From: Stygiobacter electus
Lineage (GTDB): Bacteria; Bacteroidota; Ignavibacteria; Ignavibacteriales; Melioribacteraceae
NCBI GenBank assembly: GCA_029210465.1
Contig: JARGDL010000003.1
Span: forward strand, 186,001 to 250,000
DNA length: 64,000 nt
Direction of reading: 5' to 3'
Shown here: positions 1 to 8,248 of the stretch, in pieces
Layout: each line of letters opens with the position of its first letter
How positions within the stretch are numbered: the stretch's first letter is position 1
Notes under the pieces: generated by a model
Seen by the model: only the letters and a program-made list of their open reading frames with translations
Database searches by the model: none
What the model was told of the DNA's origin: nothing
Program-made: the position numbers and the translations under genes

Positions 1-1
1 T

Positions 2-1264
2 TGGGAATTAAACTCAATATCATCAATAAAAGATAATAATGGCAATATCACACACTTTGTTGCAATTAAAGAAGACGTAACCGAACAAAAATTAATTGAA
101 CAACAATTATTAAAAGCTAAAGAAGAAGCTGAAGAAGCGGCAAAAGTAAGAACACATTTACTTGCAAATTTATCTCACGAATTTAGAACACCGCTTGGAA
201 GTATTGTTGGATATTCATCTTTATTAAAAAGTGATACTGAAGATGAAGAAGTTAAAAAAATTGCGACGCAAATTGAACTCTCAGGTAAAAGGTTATTAAA
301 AACTTTCAATGAATTATTAACATTAACAGAATTGGAAACTGATGAATTTGCAATCAATCATAGTGAATTAGACTTACCACTTTTCTGCAGTCAACTAAAA
401 ATTCTCTACGAAACATTTGCAAGTTCAAAAGGAATTGAAATAAAAACAAACTTATTGACAGAAGAACTTACAGTCTATACTGATGAAAATATATTAACAA
501 AAATTTTATCATACATTATTGACAATGCAATTAAGTTCACCGAAAATGGCGAAGTAATAATTCAACTTGATGAACCAATAGAAAAAGAAAATAATAAATA
601 TGCTGTAATTAAAGTTATTGATACAGGCAGAGGAATTAAAAACGAAGAACTTGAAATTATATTTAAAGAATTTAGACAGATAAGTGAAGGAATTCGCCGT
701 GATTTTGAAGGACTTGGTTTAGGTTTGACATTGGCAAGCCGCCTGGCAAAACTAATTAATGCAGAAATTCAAATTGAAAGTGAATTTAATAAAGGTTCTA
801 TTTTTTCTATTGTAATTCCATTAAAAAATGATACAACAAAAGACAATTTATTTGCCTACCCTATAAAAAGTGATGACCAAGAACAAAACGAAGTTAAACC
901 AATTAATATTTTAATTGTTGAAGATAATCCATTAAATATGGATATTCTTCATAGAACACTAATAAAATTTGGGGAAATACATTCAGCGAGAGACGGCATA
1001 AGTGCAATTAAACTTGCAAAAGAAAATAACTTTGACATTATGCTAATTGATATAAACCTTGGTTATGGAATGGATGGAATTGAAGTACTAAACCAAATTA
1101 GAAAATTTGAACATCACAAAAATACATCTGCAATCGCATTAACAGCTTACGTAACAAATATGAGCAGAAAAGAATTTATCCAAAAAGGTTTTAACGAATA
1201 CATAGCTAAACCATTTGAAAAGAAAGTATTAATAGATTTAGTAGTAAAACTTACTCAAAAATAA
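2..1264 (+). CDS. PAS hybrid sensor histidine kinase/response regulator (5' truncated)
   Basis: The reading frame is open from the window edge, so the N-terminus lies outside. The 420 residues present begin with the end of a PAS domain (a PAC-type ending, FVAIKEDVTEQK). A DHp helix with the H-box LSHEFRTPL follows, with the phospho-accepting His at about residue 59. Next comes a HATPase domain with the N-box IIDNAIKF (about 175) and the G-boxes DTGRGI and GLGLGL. It ends in a receiver domain with the acidic pair VEDN, phospho-acceptor Asp about 350 (LIDINL) and the conserved Lys in AKPF. Autophosphorylation followed by transfer to its own receiver is expected from this order. No DNA-binding output is fused, so the receiver probably passes the phosphate on. 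A TTG at 332 lies inside the kinase domain and is not a credible start. The target is unknown. Confidence 0.93.
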   Translation, partial: WELNSISSIKDNNGNITHFVAIKEDVTEQKLIEQQLLKAKEEAEEAAKVRTHLLANLSHEFRTPLGSIVGYSSLLKSDTEDEEVKKIATQIELSGKRLLKTFNELLTLTELETDEFAINHSELDLPLFCSQLKILYETFASSKGIEIKTNLLTEELTVYTDENILTKILSYIIDNAIKFTENGEVIIQLDEPIEKENNKYAVIKVIDTGRGIKNEELEIIFKEFRQISEGIRRDFEGLGLGLTLASRLAKLINAEIQIESEFNKGSIFSIVIPLKNDTTKDNLFAYPIKSDDQEQNEVKPINILIVEDNPLNMDILHRTLIKFGEIHSARDGISAIKLAKENNFDIMLIDINLGYGMDGIEVLNQIRKFEHHKNTSAIALTAYVTNMSRKEFIQKGFNEYIAKPFEKKVLIDLVVKLTQK

Positions 1265-1265
1265 T

Positions 1266-1427
1266 CTTGAAAATAATCTTGATCTTACTCTTAATCTTAC
1301 GCTTACTCTTAATCTTACACTTACTCTTAATCTTACGCTTGATCTTAATCTTACACTTACTCTTAATCTTACGCTTGATCTTAATCTTACACTTGATCTT
1401 GATCTTACGCTTACTCTTGATCTTATC
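1266..1427. repeat. Hexamer-based tandem repeat (CTTNNN), higher-order 18-bp period
   Basis: This stretch starts four bases after the kinase stop. From 1278 it reads as about 25 consecutive hexamers of the form CTTNNN, mainly CTTACT, CTTAAT, CTTACG, CTTACA and CTTGAT. Groups of three often form an 18-bp unit such as CTTACTCTTAATCTTACG, alternating ACG and ACA at the end. All changes are substitutions that keep the 6-bp phase. Because six is a multiple of three, the minus strand stays open as a low-complexity Arg/Val/Ser frame (1238-1435), which I regard as an artefact. There are no unique spacers, so it is not a CRISPR array. Confidence 0.9.
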
Positions 1428-1558
1428 TTCACCACTTAGCCACTAAGCAACACTTAAAATTCTCAATTAAACTTTACTAAAATCAAACTTGATAATTCAA
1501 AAATAAGCCAATAAGTTTCAGACACGAATATTCTTTATAATTAACAAACAGGTTAAAT

Positions 1559-2776
1559 ATGAGTTTAAGTCTAATCGCAAAAACAATTAAAGCATCACCA
1601 ACTTTAGCTTTGAATGAAAAAGCAGCTATATTAAGAGAAAAAGGTGACCCAGTAATTCATCTTGGCGGTGGCGAACCTAAAAGTCGTGCACCAATGGATG
1701 CAATTCTTTCAGCAGTAAATATGTTAAACAGCGGCGAAGTGAGATACGCTCCCGCCGATGGTATTCCTGAATTGAAAAAATCTATAATTCGTTACACCGA
1801 GGAATTTTATCACAGAAAAGTTAATCCCGAAAATGTTATTGCAAGCAGCGGTGCAAAACAAGCTATAATGGTTGCACTTCAAGCAATATTAAATCCACAA
1901 GAGGAAGTTATATTTCCCGCACCTTATTGGGTTAGCTATCCCGATATGGCTCGTCTTGTTGGAGCTATTCCAGTTCCTGTTCTTCCTGAAGATGGAACTT
2001 TTTATCCCCGCTTAAAAGATATTGAAATGAGAGTTGGTTCTTACACCAAAGCAATTATTATTAATTCTCCAAATAATCCAACAGGTGCAATGTATTCAGA
2101 AGAATTCATTGCAGATATTGTTGATTTCTGTGAAAGACGTGGAATATATTTAATAATGGATGATATTTATCATCGTTTAGTTTTTGATGGAAGAAAACCA
2201 ATTAGTGCTTACGACTACACAAAAAAATCTGTTGAAGAAAGTAAGTTATTAATCGTCAATGGCGTTTCTAAACAATATGCAATGACTGGCTTTAGAATTG
2301 GCTGGGCTGTTGGAAATAAAAAATTAATTGAAGCAATGGCAAATATTCAAGGGCATCAAACAAGTGGTCCATCGGTACTTTTACAAAAAGCTGCCGTTGG
2401 TGCATTAAATGGAATTCAATCTAGTGTTGAAAGTCTTCGTGTTACTTTAGAAAATAATCGTAATGTTTTAGTTGATCAGCTACGTTCATTTGATGGTGTT
2501 AAAGTTCATGTTCCTGATGGAACATTTTATCTCTTTGCAGATTTCTCTGCTTATGAAAAAGATTCGCAAAAACTTTCTAACTATTTGATTGATAAAGTTA
2601 TGGTATTAACTGTTCCTGGAAAAGAATTTGGTTTAGATGGACATTTAAGAATTAGTTATTGTGGTACAATTAAAGATATTGAAGAAGGAATTGAAAGAAT
2701 GAAATGGGCTTTGGATCCAAATTCACCTAACGAACTTTATATTGGCGACCGTAAATTAGTGAGGGATTGGTTATGA
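1559..2776 (+). CDS. Class I/II PLP-dependent aminotransferase, aspartate-aminotransferase-like
   Basis: This 405-residue fold-type I aminotransferase probably moves the amino group of aspartate (or a similar amino acid) to 2-oxoglutarate. The family motifs are intact: SSGAKQAI near 96-103, PNNPTG at 171-176, DD-I-Y with the cofactor-binding Asp near 202, the Schiff-base Lys at about 238 in SKQYAMTG, and an Arg in GFRIGW that belongs to the cofactor/substrate site. The length is typical. The ATG has only a weak upstream AGG; a TATAAT hexamer at 1536-1541 could be a -10 element, but no clear -35 was found. The stop overlaps the pckA start (ATGA), so the two are translationally coupled. That fits a route aspartate to oxaloacetate to phosphoenolpyruvate. 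A second, different aminotransferase of the same class lies at 8249. Exact substrate unproven. Confidence 0.9.
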   Translation: MSLSLIAKTIKASPTLALNEKAAILREKGDPVIHLGGGEPKSRAPMDAILSAVNMLNSGEVRYAPADGIPELKKSIIRYTEEFYHRKVNPENVIASSGAKQAIMVALQAILNPQEEVIFPAPYWVSYPDMARLVGAIPVPVLPEDGTFYPRLKDIEMRVGSYTKAIIINSPNNPTGAMYSEEFIADIVDFCERRGIYLIMDDIYHRLVFDGRKPISAYDYTKKSVEESKLLIVNGVSKQYAMTGFRIGWAVGNKKLIEAMANIQGHQTSGPSVLLQKAAVGALNGIQSSVESLRVTLENNRNVLVDQLRSFDGVKVHVPDGTFYLFADFSAYEKDSQKLSNYLIDKVMVLTVPGKEFGLDGHLRISYCGTIKDIEEGIERMKWALDPNSPNELYIGDRKLVRDWL

Positions 2777-4431
2777 GTAAATATTTAGAATTCAATACAC
2801 CAACATCAAAACAAGCACTTGAACTTGCATCAGATTTTAGATTAAAGAATCAAGGCTTAACTTATCTTGATCGCGTTTACTGGAATTTACCAAACGAGGC
2901 ATTATACGAAGAAGTTATTTTTCGTAATGAAGGAAAAATTGCAAAACAAGGACCATTAATTGTTAACACAGGAAAACACACAGCTCGTGCTGCATCAGAT
3001 AAATACATTGTTCTTGAAAGCTCAACTTCAAAAGATATTTGGTGGGGAAGTTATAACCGTCCTTATGCTCATGAAAAATGGTCTCAGTTGATGGGCAGAT
3101 TGCAAGCATGGGCTCAAGGTGAAGAATTATTTGTTCAAGATGTTTATGCTGGCGCCGATCCCGATTATAAACTTCCTGTTAGAATTATAACAGAAAAAGC
3201 TTGGCATAGTTTGTTTGTTAGAAATATGTTCGTTACTACAAATAACAAAGATGAACTTAAAAATTTTGTTCCGGAATTTACTGTAATAGCAGTTCCCGGT
3301 TTCAAAGTAGATCCAATTTATGATGGAACAAGAAGCGATACAGGAATTATTCTTAATTTTGATCAAAGAACAGCAATAATCGCAAATACACTTTACGCTG
3401 GTGAAATAAAAAAATCTGTTTTTACAGTTTTAAATTTCCTTTTAACATTTCAAGATGTACTTCCAATGCATTGCTCTGCTAATGTTGGAGATAAAGGTGA
3501 TGTTGCGTTATTCTTTGGATTAAGTGGAACAGGAAAAACAACTTTATCAGCTGATCCAAAAAGAAAATTAATTGGAGATGACGAACATGGCTGGAGTTCC
3601 GAAGGTGTATTCAATTTTGAAGCTGGCTGTTATGCAAAAGTAATTCGTCTTTCTGCTGAACAGGAACCACAAATTTATGCTACGACAAAACGATTCGGTA
3701 CAATTTTAGAAAATGTAGTTTATGATCCAGTAACAAGAAGTATTGATCTTGATGATGATTCAATTACAGAAAATACACGTGCATCTTACCCGCTTGATTT
3801 TATTCCCAATGTTATTCCGGAAGGTTATGTTAGAAGCCATCCAAAAAATGTTATCTTTTTAACTTGCGATGCAAGTGGTGTTATGCCTCCAATTGCTCGA
3901 TTAACTCCTGAGCAAGCACAATATCATTTTATTAGCGGTTATACTTCAAAAATTGCTGGGACTGAAATCGGTTTAGGAATTGAACCTCAAATAACTTTCT
4001 CGGCTTGTTTTGGTGGACCATTTATGGTTCGTCATCCTTTTGAATATTCGGAAATGCTTAAGCAAAGAATCATCAAACACAAAGCAAATGTTTGGTTAGT
4101 AAACACTGGTTGGGTTGGCGGAAGATTTGGAGTTGGAAAAAGAATTAGCATTCGCCATACAAGAAATTTATTAAATGCCGCTCTTGATGGTAAACTTGAT
4201 AATGTTCAATATAGAAAAGATAAGCTCTTTGGTTTCGAAGTTCCTTTGACTTGTCCTGATGTTCCTGAAGATGTGTTATATCCTGAATCATCTTGGGGAA
4301 ACAAAGATGAATATTGGAAAAAGTATGATGCGCTTGCTGCACGTTTTAATGAAAATTTCAAATTATTTGAAAAAGGTTGTTCTCAAGAAGTAATAAATGC
4401 TGGACCCAAAAGATTATTACAAATTAAGTAA
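2773..4431 (+). CDS. pckA: Phosphoenolpyruvate carboxykinase (ATP)
   Basis: The enzyme converts oxaloacetate and ATP to phosphoenolpyruvate, CO2 and ADP, the entry step of gluconeogenesis in the cytosol. The 552-residue product has the signature of the ATP-type family: the P-loop GLSGTGKTT at about 249-257, the metal/ATP-binding stretch LIGDDEHGW just after it, FNFEAGCYAK, and YAGEIKKSVF with the conserved Lys. A His in LPMHCSANVG is the expected Mn ligand. The ATG at 2773 is chosen over an upstream in-frame TTG (2767): it overlaps the aminotransferase stop as ATGA and has GAGGG upstream. A REP-like hairpin follows the stop by eight bases and may end the transcript or protect its 3' end. Length is slightly above the common 530-540. 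Confidence 0.97.
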   Translation: MSKYLEFNTPTSKQALELASDFRLKNQGLTYLDRVYWNLPNEALYEEVIFRNEGKIAKQGPLIVNTGKHTARAASDKYIVLESSTSKDIWWGSYNRPYAHEKWSQLMGRLQAWAQGEELFVQDVYAGADPDYKLPVRIITEKAWHSLFVRNMFVTTNNKDELKNFVPEFTVIAVPGFKVDPIYDGTRSDTGIILNFDQRTAIIANTLYAGEIKKSVFTVLNFLLTFQDVLPMHCSANVGDKGDVALFFGLSGTGKTTLSADPKRKLIGDDEHGWSSEGVFNFEAGCYAKVIRLSAEQEPQIYATTKRFGTILENVVYDPVTRSIDLDDDSITENTRASYPLDFIPNVIPEGYVRSHPKNVIFLTCDASGVMPPIARLTPEQAQYHFISGYTSKIAGTEIGLGIEPQITFSACFGGPFMVRHPFEYSEMLKQRIIKHKANVWLVNTGWVGGRFGVGKRISIRHTRNLLNAALDGKLDNVQYRKDKLFGFEVPLTCPDVPEDVLYPESSWGNKDEYWKKYDALAARFNENFKLFEKGCSQEVINAGPKRLLQIK

Positions 4432-4438
4432 TTTTTGT

Positions 4439-4462
4439 CACCCTGAGCATAGTCGAAGGGTG
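4439..4462. repeat. REP-like imperfect palindrome downstream of pckA
   Basis: CACCCT at 4439-4444 pairs with AGGGTG at 4457-4462 around the core GAGCATAGTCGA. It is more GC-rich than the surrounding intergenic DNA. From general knowledge, the pattern CCCTGAGC-GTCGAAGGG is a widespread dispersed intergenic repeat in many bacterial genomes. No T-run follows directly, so it is less likely to be a plain intrinsic terminator. Only one clear copy is visible here. Confidence 0.6.
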
Positions 4463-4532
4463 GCAAAATATTTCTATGATTGTAAATTGAAAAAGTTTTG
4501 TAATTTTAATAAAAAACATAAAAAGGAATAAA

Positions 4533-4955
4533 TTGAAAACATTAATAAGAGTATTAACCATTTTATTTGTAATCATTTTATTTTCCTCTTGCAAAAAAAA
4601 TGAAGATACATTAGTAATTCCTGATGAAGCATTTAACAATACTCCATCTGTATCAATTTCAAATGAAAATTTTTCTTATGCAATAAAAGCAAATAAGTTT
4701 ACAAAAGATGAAAGTTATAGTTTAACTTTTACATCAGATTCAGTAAAAGTATCTTTAGCTGTTTCTGCTTTAACAACTGGATCTGCGAAAGTTGAAGTAG
4801 TATTAAAAGATGGTTCAAAACCTTTTTATAGATTATTACTTACAAACTATGCACTAAGTGAACAATTTAAAGTTAAGAGTAATATTTCCAGGATTAATAT
4901 ATCATTTACAAATTTTACTGGTGAATTTGCTTTCAATATGAAGACAGCTTATTGA
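4533..4955 (+). CDS. Small predicted lipoprotein of unknown function
   Basis: A 140-residue protein whose first 20 residues form a lipoprotein signal: Lys/Arg, a hydrophobic run, then the lipobox LFSSC followed by KKNED. After cleavage the Cys would be lipidated by Lgt (encoded at 43864). The rest is rich in Ser, Thr and Val, with short alternating stretches that suggest a beta-sandwich; I recognise no family. The start is a TTG at 4533, preceded by AAAAGGAATAA, a good ribosome-binding site; there is no better in-frame ATG. The stop abuts the stop of the convergent histidine kinase gene with no gap. Function is unknown; an envelope-anchored role is inferred only from the signal. Confidence 0.75.
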   Translation: MKTLIRVLTILFVIILFSSCKKNEDTLVIPDEAFNNTPSVSISNENFSYAIKANKFTKDESYSLTFTSDSVKVSLAVSALTTGSAKVEVVLKDGSKPFYRLLLTNYALSEQFKVKSNISRINISFTNFTGEFAFNMKTAY

Positions 4956-7019
4956 TTAAGCTTGATCAATGATTATAGAAAAAGTGGAACCAATATTTAA
5001 GTCACTTTCTACTTCAATATCACAATTCATTAATTCAGAAATTTTTTTTACTAAAGTTAATCCTAAACCAAAACCATCATAATCCCTATTTAATCCTTCT
5101 GATAATTGTTTAAATGCGGTAAATAAATTATCAATTTTATTTTTTTCAATACCAATGCCTGTATCTTTTATGGATATTTTAGCTTTGTTACAATTTTCCT
5201 CCTCAATTAGAGAAACGGATACAATTACTTTTCCATGTTTAGTAAATTTTATTGCATTATCTATAAGTTGATGAATCATTACCCTAAAATAATCTTCATC
5301 TACTTTTGCGAATAATTTATTAAACTTAATTTCGTTTATTATATCGATGTTTTTAAAATGTGCAAGAGATTCAAATAAAATTAATATACTATTAATAACT
5401 GGAATAATGTTTATAGATTTTATATTTAATTTGACATCGGAAGATTCTAATTCAGAAAGAAGTAATACACTATCTAAAGAGTTAAGAAGTCTTTTCCCCC
5501 CCTCTTTTATTCCATTAATCATTTCTAAATGATCTTTATTTCTAATTTCGGTTTCAAGCATTTCACTAAATCCAAGTACTGAAATTAAAGGTGTTCTAAA
5601 TTCATGACTAATTTTATTCAGCAAAATTGTTTTTGCTTTTAATGACTTTTCAACTTTTTCTTTTGCTAATATTAACTCATGCTGATAATTTTTTAAATCA
5701 GTTATATCTTCTTGAATACAAATATAATTTATAATCTCACCATTGGAATTTTTTACTGGAGTAAAATATGCACTTACCCAAAATTTTTCGTCAAGTTTTG
5801 AAACTGATTCTAATTCGAGTGAGAAATAAGATTCTTTATTAAGGTTTTTATTAGTGATGGAGTTTATATCATCAATATTATCAATGATATTAAGGGAAAA
5901 AATATTCTTCCCGATTAATTCTTCTTCATTATACTTCGTTTTTTTTATAACTGCCTTATTTACATATATAATCTTTAGATCAGTATCTAAAATAAATATT
6001 AATGAGTAGCTTTGATTTATGGCTGAAATTAATCTTAGATTTTCTTTTTCAGCCTTTTCTTTTCTTAAAATCTCTTCTTTTAACTTAATATTTGTTTCAT
6101 ATAATTCTTTTGTCCTTAGCTTGACTTTATTTTCTAACTCAAATTTTGCTTCAAGAATTTTATCTTCCATCATTTTACGATCGGTAATATCGTTTAGAGT
6201 TAACAAATTATAAGTAATATTATCAAGAATAATTTTATGATTCTTGTAAATAATTGGAATGGGAGACCCGTCATATTTTATTAATAAAGCTTCTTCATTA
6301 TTAATTATTTCATCTTTGAAAATTCCTTTATCAAAAAACAAGAAGAATTCGTTTAAGTTCTTTCCTAATAATTCTTCTTTAGAAAGCCCTAGTAACGATG
6401 ATGCAAACAAATTAGTATCCACAATTAGATTATTTAAATCTGCTAAGATTAGTCCCTCTCCTATAGAATTTAATATTTTGTGTAAATTTTTAACGGTTTC
6501 TTGTAATGATAAATATTTATTATTTACATTAGAATTAACTTCATATTTGTTAATATATTTTGATGTATTACAAGCATTAAATACTGCAATAAATAATTTA
6601 ATTTGTTCTTTTAATTCATCTTTTAGAGTTGTTTTTGAATTAAAATTAAGAATTATTAATCCATATAATATGGAATCCTTTTTTAAAGGGAATACATAAA
6701 TGTTACCATATTTTTCATCAAACAAATCTATAGGTTCATCGTTTGAAAATAATTTTGTAAACACATTTTTATAAATTAGAATATCAAATACTTCTACTGC
6801 ATTTTTTTGAAATGATTCTGGTTCAACTTTTATTAAATCATAATCGTATGAAGATTCATTTAATATATATAACATTGATGACTTTAAACCATTCATTTTT
6901 GATAATTCTTTTAACGTAACATCAAACAATTCATCTTTTGTATTACATTCATTTGAAATTATTTTCAAGTAATCATATAAATTAAATTTCAATGACAATA
7001 TTTTATTGCTGTCAATCAT
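4956..7019 (-). CDS. GAF/PAS sensor histidine kinase, apparently soluble
   Basis: A 687-residue kinase without a membrane segment. Visible order: a GAF-like region (about 20-155), a PAS domain (about 180-290) whose opening resembles ILNSIGEGLILAD, a coiled-coil linker, a second PAS/PAC unit (about 325-445, ending ICIQEDITDL), a DHp domain with H-box KISHEFRTPL, and a HATPase domain with N-box QLIDNAIKF and boxes DTGIGI and GFGLGL near the C-terminus. There is no fused receiver, so it should phosphorylate a separate regulator; none lies beside it. The ATG at 7019 sits two bases after the HDOD stop; a TTG at 7025 overlapping that stop is an alternative. It is the last gene of a three-gene minus-strand operon with the HDOD protein, which suggests one signalling unit. 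Cytosolic ligand unknown. Confidence 0.92.
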   Translation of the reverse strand: MIDSNKILSLKFNLYDYLKIISNECNTKDELFDVTLKELSKMNGLKSSMLYILNESSYDYDLIKVEPESFQKNAVEVFDILIYKNVFTKLFSNDEPIDLFDEKYGNIYVFPLKKDSILYGLIILNFNSKTTLKDELKEQIKLFIAVFNACNTSKYINKYEVNSNVNNKYLSLQETVKNLHKILNSIGEGLILADLNNLIVDTNLFASSLLGLSKEELLGKNLNEFFLFFDKGIFKDEIINNEEALLIKYDGSPIPIIYKNHKIILDNITYNLLTLNDITDRKMMEDKILEAKFELENKVKLRTKELYETNIKLKEEILRKEKAEKENLRLISAINQSYSLIFILDTDLKIIYVNKAVIKKTKYNEEELIGKNIFSLNIIDNIDDINSITNKNLNKESYFSLELESVSKLDEKFWVSAYFTPVKNSNGEIINYICIQEDITDLKNYQHELILAKEKVEKSLKAKTILLNKISHEFRTPLISVLGFSEMLETEIRNKDHLEMINGIKEGGKRLLNSLDSVLLLSELESSDVKLNIKSINIIPVINSILILFESLAHFKNIDIINEIKFNKLFAKVDEDYFRVMIHQLIDNAIKFTKHGKVIVSVSLIEEENCNKAKISIKDTGIGIEKNKIDNLFTAFKQLSEGLNRDYDGFGLGLTLVKKISELMNCDIEVESDLNIGSTFSIIIDQA

Positions 7020-7021
7020 AA

Positions 7022-7867
7022 TCAAAGAATTATTAACTTAACAGTATTTGTATAATCATTAATAATTTTATCTTTTAATGAAGTAATCATACCCTTTTTG
7101 ATTTTAAGGGTATCCCAAATTATTGGAGAAGGCTGTTGTATAATATCATAACCAGAATAGCCCAATTCTAAGATGTGTGCTATAATATTTGAAAGATGAA
7201 CAATGGACACTAAAAAATCGGGGGTCTTTAATATTGATCCTTTTGAATGATATAATATTACGTTTTGAATTGTTTCTGGAATTCTCCATTTCTTTGCCAA
7301 AAGTTGGCCTATTTCTTCATGATTAATCCCAAGAATTTGTTTTTCAGCATCATTTATTATTATTTCTTTTTTTTTAGCAAGCTCAAAAACTTTTTTGTAT
7401 TCTTCAACTGCATATTCTAAAAAAATTATTTTCCCTATATCGTGAAGAATACCTGCTAAAAAATAATTTTCTAATTTTTTCTCACCCAATGCTTGAGCAA
7501 TATTTCTTGAAATCACTCCAACGGCTATAGAATGAGCCCATAAATCAATGGGTCGAAATCCTTTTAAATTAATTCTTTTAGAAAATGAAGAAATAATAGA
7601 AAGTGTAAGTACAATATTTTTTATCTCATTTCTTCCAATATAAAGAATAGCATCTGAAATAGAATCAATCTTTCCATGAAAACCATATAATGGAGAATTT
7701 GCAACCTTTAAAACTTTCATTGTAGTAGATTGATCTGTTAAAATAATATTGGCAAGCTTCGTATTAGTTGAATAGGGATCTTCAATTGCTTCTGTAATTA
7801 CATTATAGAGAGTTGGAAGAGTGGGAAGATTATTAATAGAATTTATAAGTTTTTCACTAATATTCAT
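7022..7867 (-). CDS. HDOD domain signalling protein
   Basis: A 281-residue protein made almost entirely of an HDOD domain (about residues 10-210). Family hallmarks visible are LPTLPTL near the N-terminus, ILTDQSTTMKVLKVANSPLYG, the helix with AILYIGRNEIKNIVL, and the HD-like LAGILHDIGKIIF followed by INHEEIGQLLAKKW. HDOD proteins are non-enzymatic or poorly understood HD relatives that act in motility, secretion and stress signalling. The gene overlaps the upstream 106-codon gene by 11 bases and is followed within two bases by a histidine kinase, so the three are very probably cotranscribed. An input/output role with the kinase is inferred from this arrangement. No second catalytic domain (GGDEF/EAL) is attached. 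Confidence 0.9.
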   Translation of the reverse strand: MNISEKLINSINNLPTLPTLYNVITEAIEDPYSTNTKLANIILTDQSTTMKVLKVANSPLYGFHGKIDSISDAILYIGRNEIKNIVLTLSIISSFSKRINLKGFRPIDLWAHSIAVGVISRNIAQALGEKKLENYFLAGILHDIGKIIFLEYAVEEYKKVFELAKKKEIIINDAEKQILGINHEEIGQLLAKKWRIPETIQNVILYHSKGSILKTPDFLVSIVHLSNIIAHILELGYSGYDIIQQPSPIIWDTLKIKKGMITSLKDKIINDYTNTVKLIIL

Positions 7868-8177
7868 GGATACTGCTCTTTTTAATTGTATCCATTGTTA
7901 ACGAAATTAATTCTTCTTCAAATTCATTAGTTGGAATCCATTTTATTTTTTTATTAAGTAAATTTTTTAATTCTACATCTTCTTCATTCTTTAAACTATT
8001 ATTAGTGTCAGGTTCTTTAACAATAAGATTTTTAATGCCCCAGATTTTTAAAACCCTAAAATGCTTTTCTTCTATTATTGTCCCTCGATCAATTATAACA
8101 TTACCATATTGATTTTTAATAGGTTGTTCTATAATCATTCCACATTTTAAATCATCAATAGATATATTTCTATTCAT
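7857..8177 (-). CDS. Small protein resembling the N-terminal accessory domain of HD-GYP proteins
   Basis: A 106-residue protein. Its first half (SIDDLKCGMIIEQPI ... GTIIEEKHFRVLKIWGI) has the pattern of the short beta-rich domain that usually precedes HD-GYP phosphodiesterase domains (ELKPGM ... LPKGTxLT ... LxxWGI). Here it stands alone and overlaps the HDOD gene by 11 bases, so it looks like the accessory domain split off as a separate gene. The C-terminal half is charged, predicted helical, and not recognised. The ATG at 8177 lies 71 bases from the divergent aminotransferase start, and the shared gap must hold both promoters; no unambiguous promoter is visible. It probably binds or positions the HDOD protein, an inference from coupling alone. 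Confidence 0.7.
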   Translation of the reverse strand: MNRNISIDDLKCGMIIEQPIKNQYGNVIIDRGTIIEEKHFRVLKIWGIKNLIVKEPDTNNSLKNEEDVELKNLLNKKIKWIPTNEFEEELISLTMDTIKKSSIHEY

Positions 8178-8248
8178 AAAATTTACTTTTTTTGCTTTAT
8201 TATCGATTGAAAAGAATATAAGTTTATATAATTATTAAGGATTTAATA

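Noticed and set aside
1266..1427. Possible CRISPR array
   Set aside because: No unique spacers between repeats; units are 6 to 18 bases and follow one another directly, and no cas genes are near.
1238..1435. Minus-strand frame of 65 codons rich in Arg, Val and Ser over the hexamer repeat
   Set aside because: It arises because the repeat has a period divisible by three and lacks stop codons on that strand. Composition is only the repeat, with no start signal and overlap with the kinase end.
2767..2772. Extra N-terminal TTG start for pckA
   Set aside because: The ATG six bases later has a ribosome-binding site at the right distance and the typical overlap with the upstream stop.
8178..8248. 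Promoter TTGAAA with TATAAT upstream of the aminotransferase
   Set aside because: The spacing between the two is only 14 bases, too short for a sigma-70-type promoter; recorded only as a possibility.
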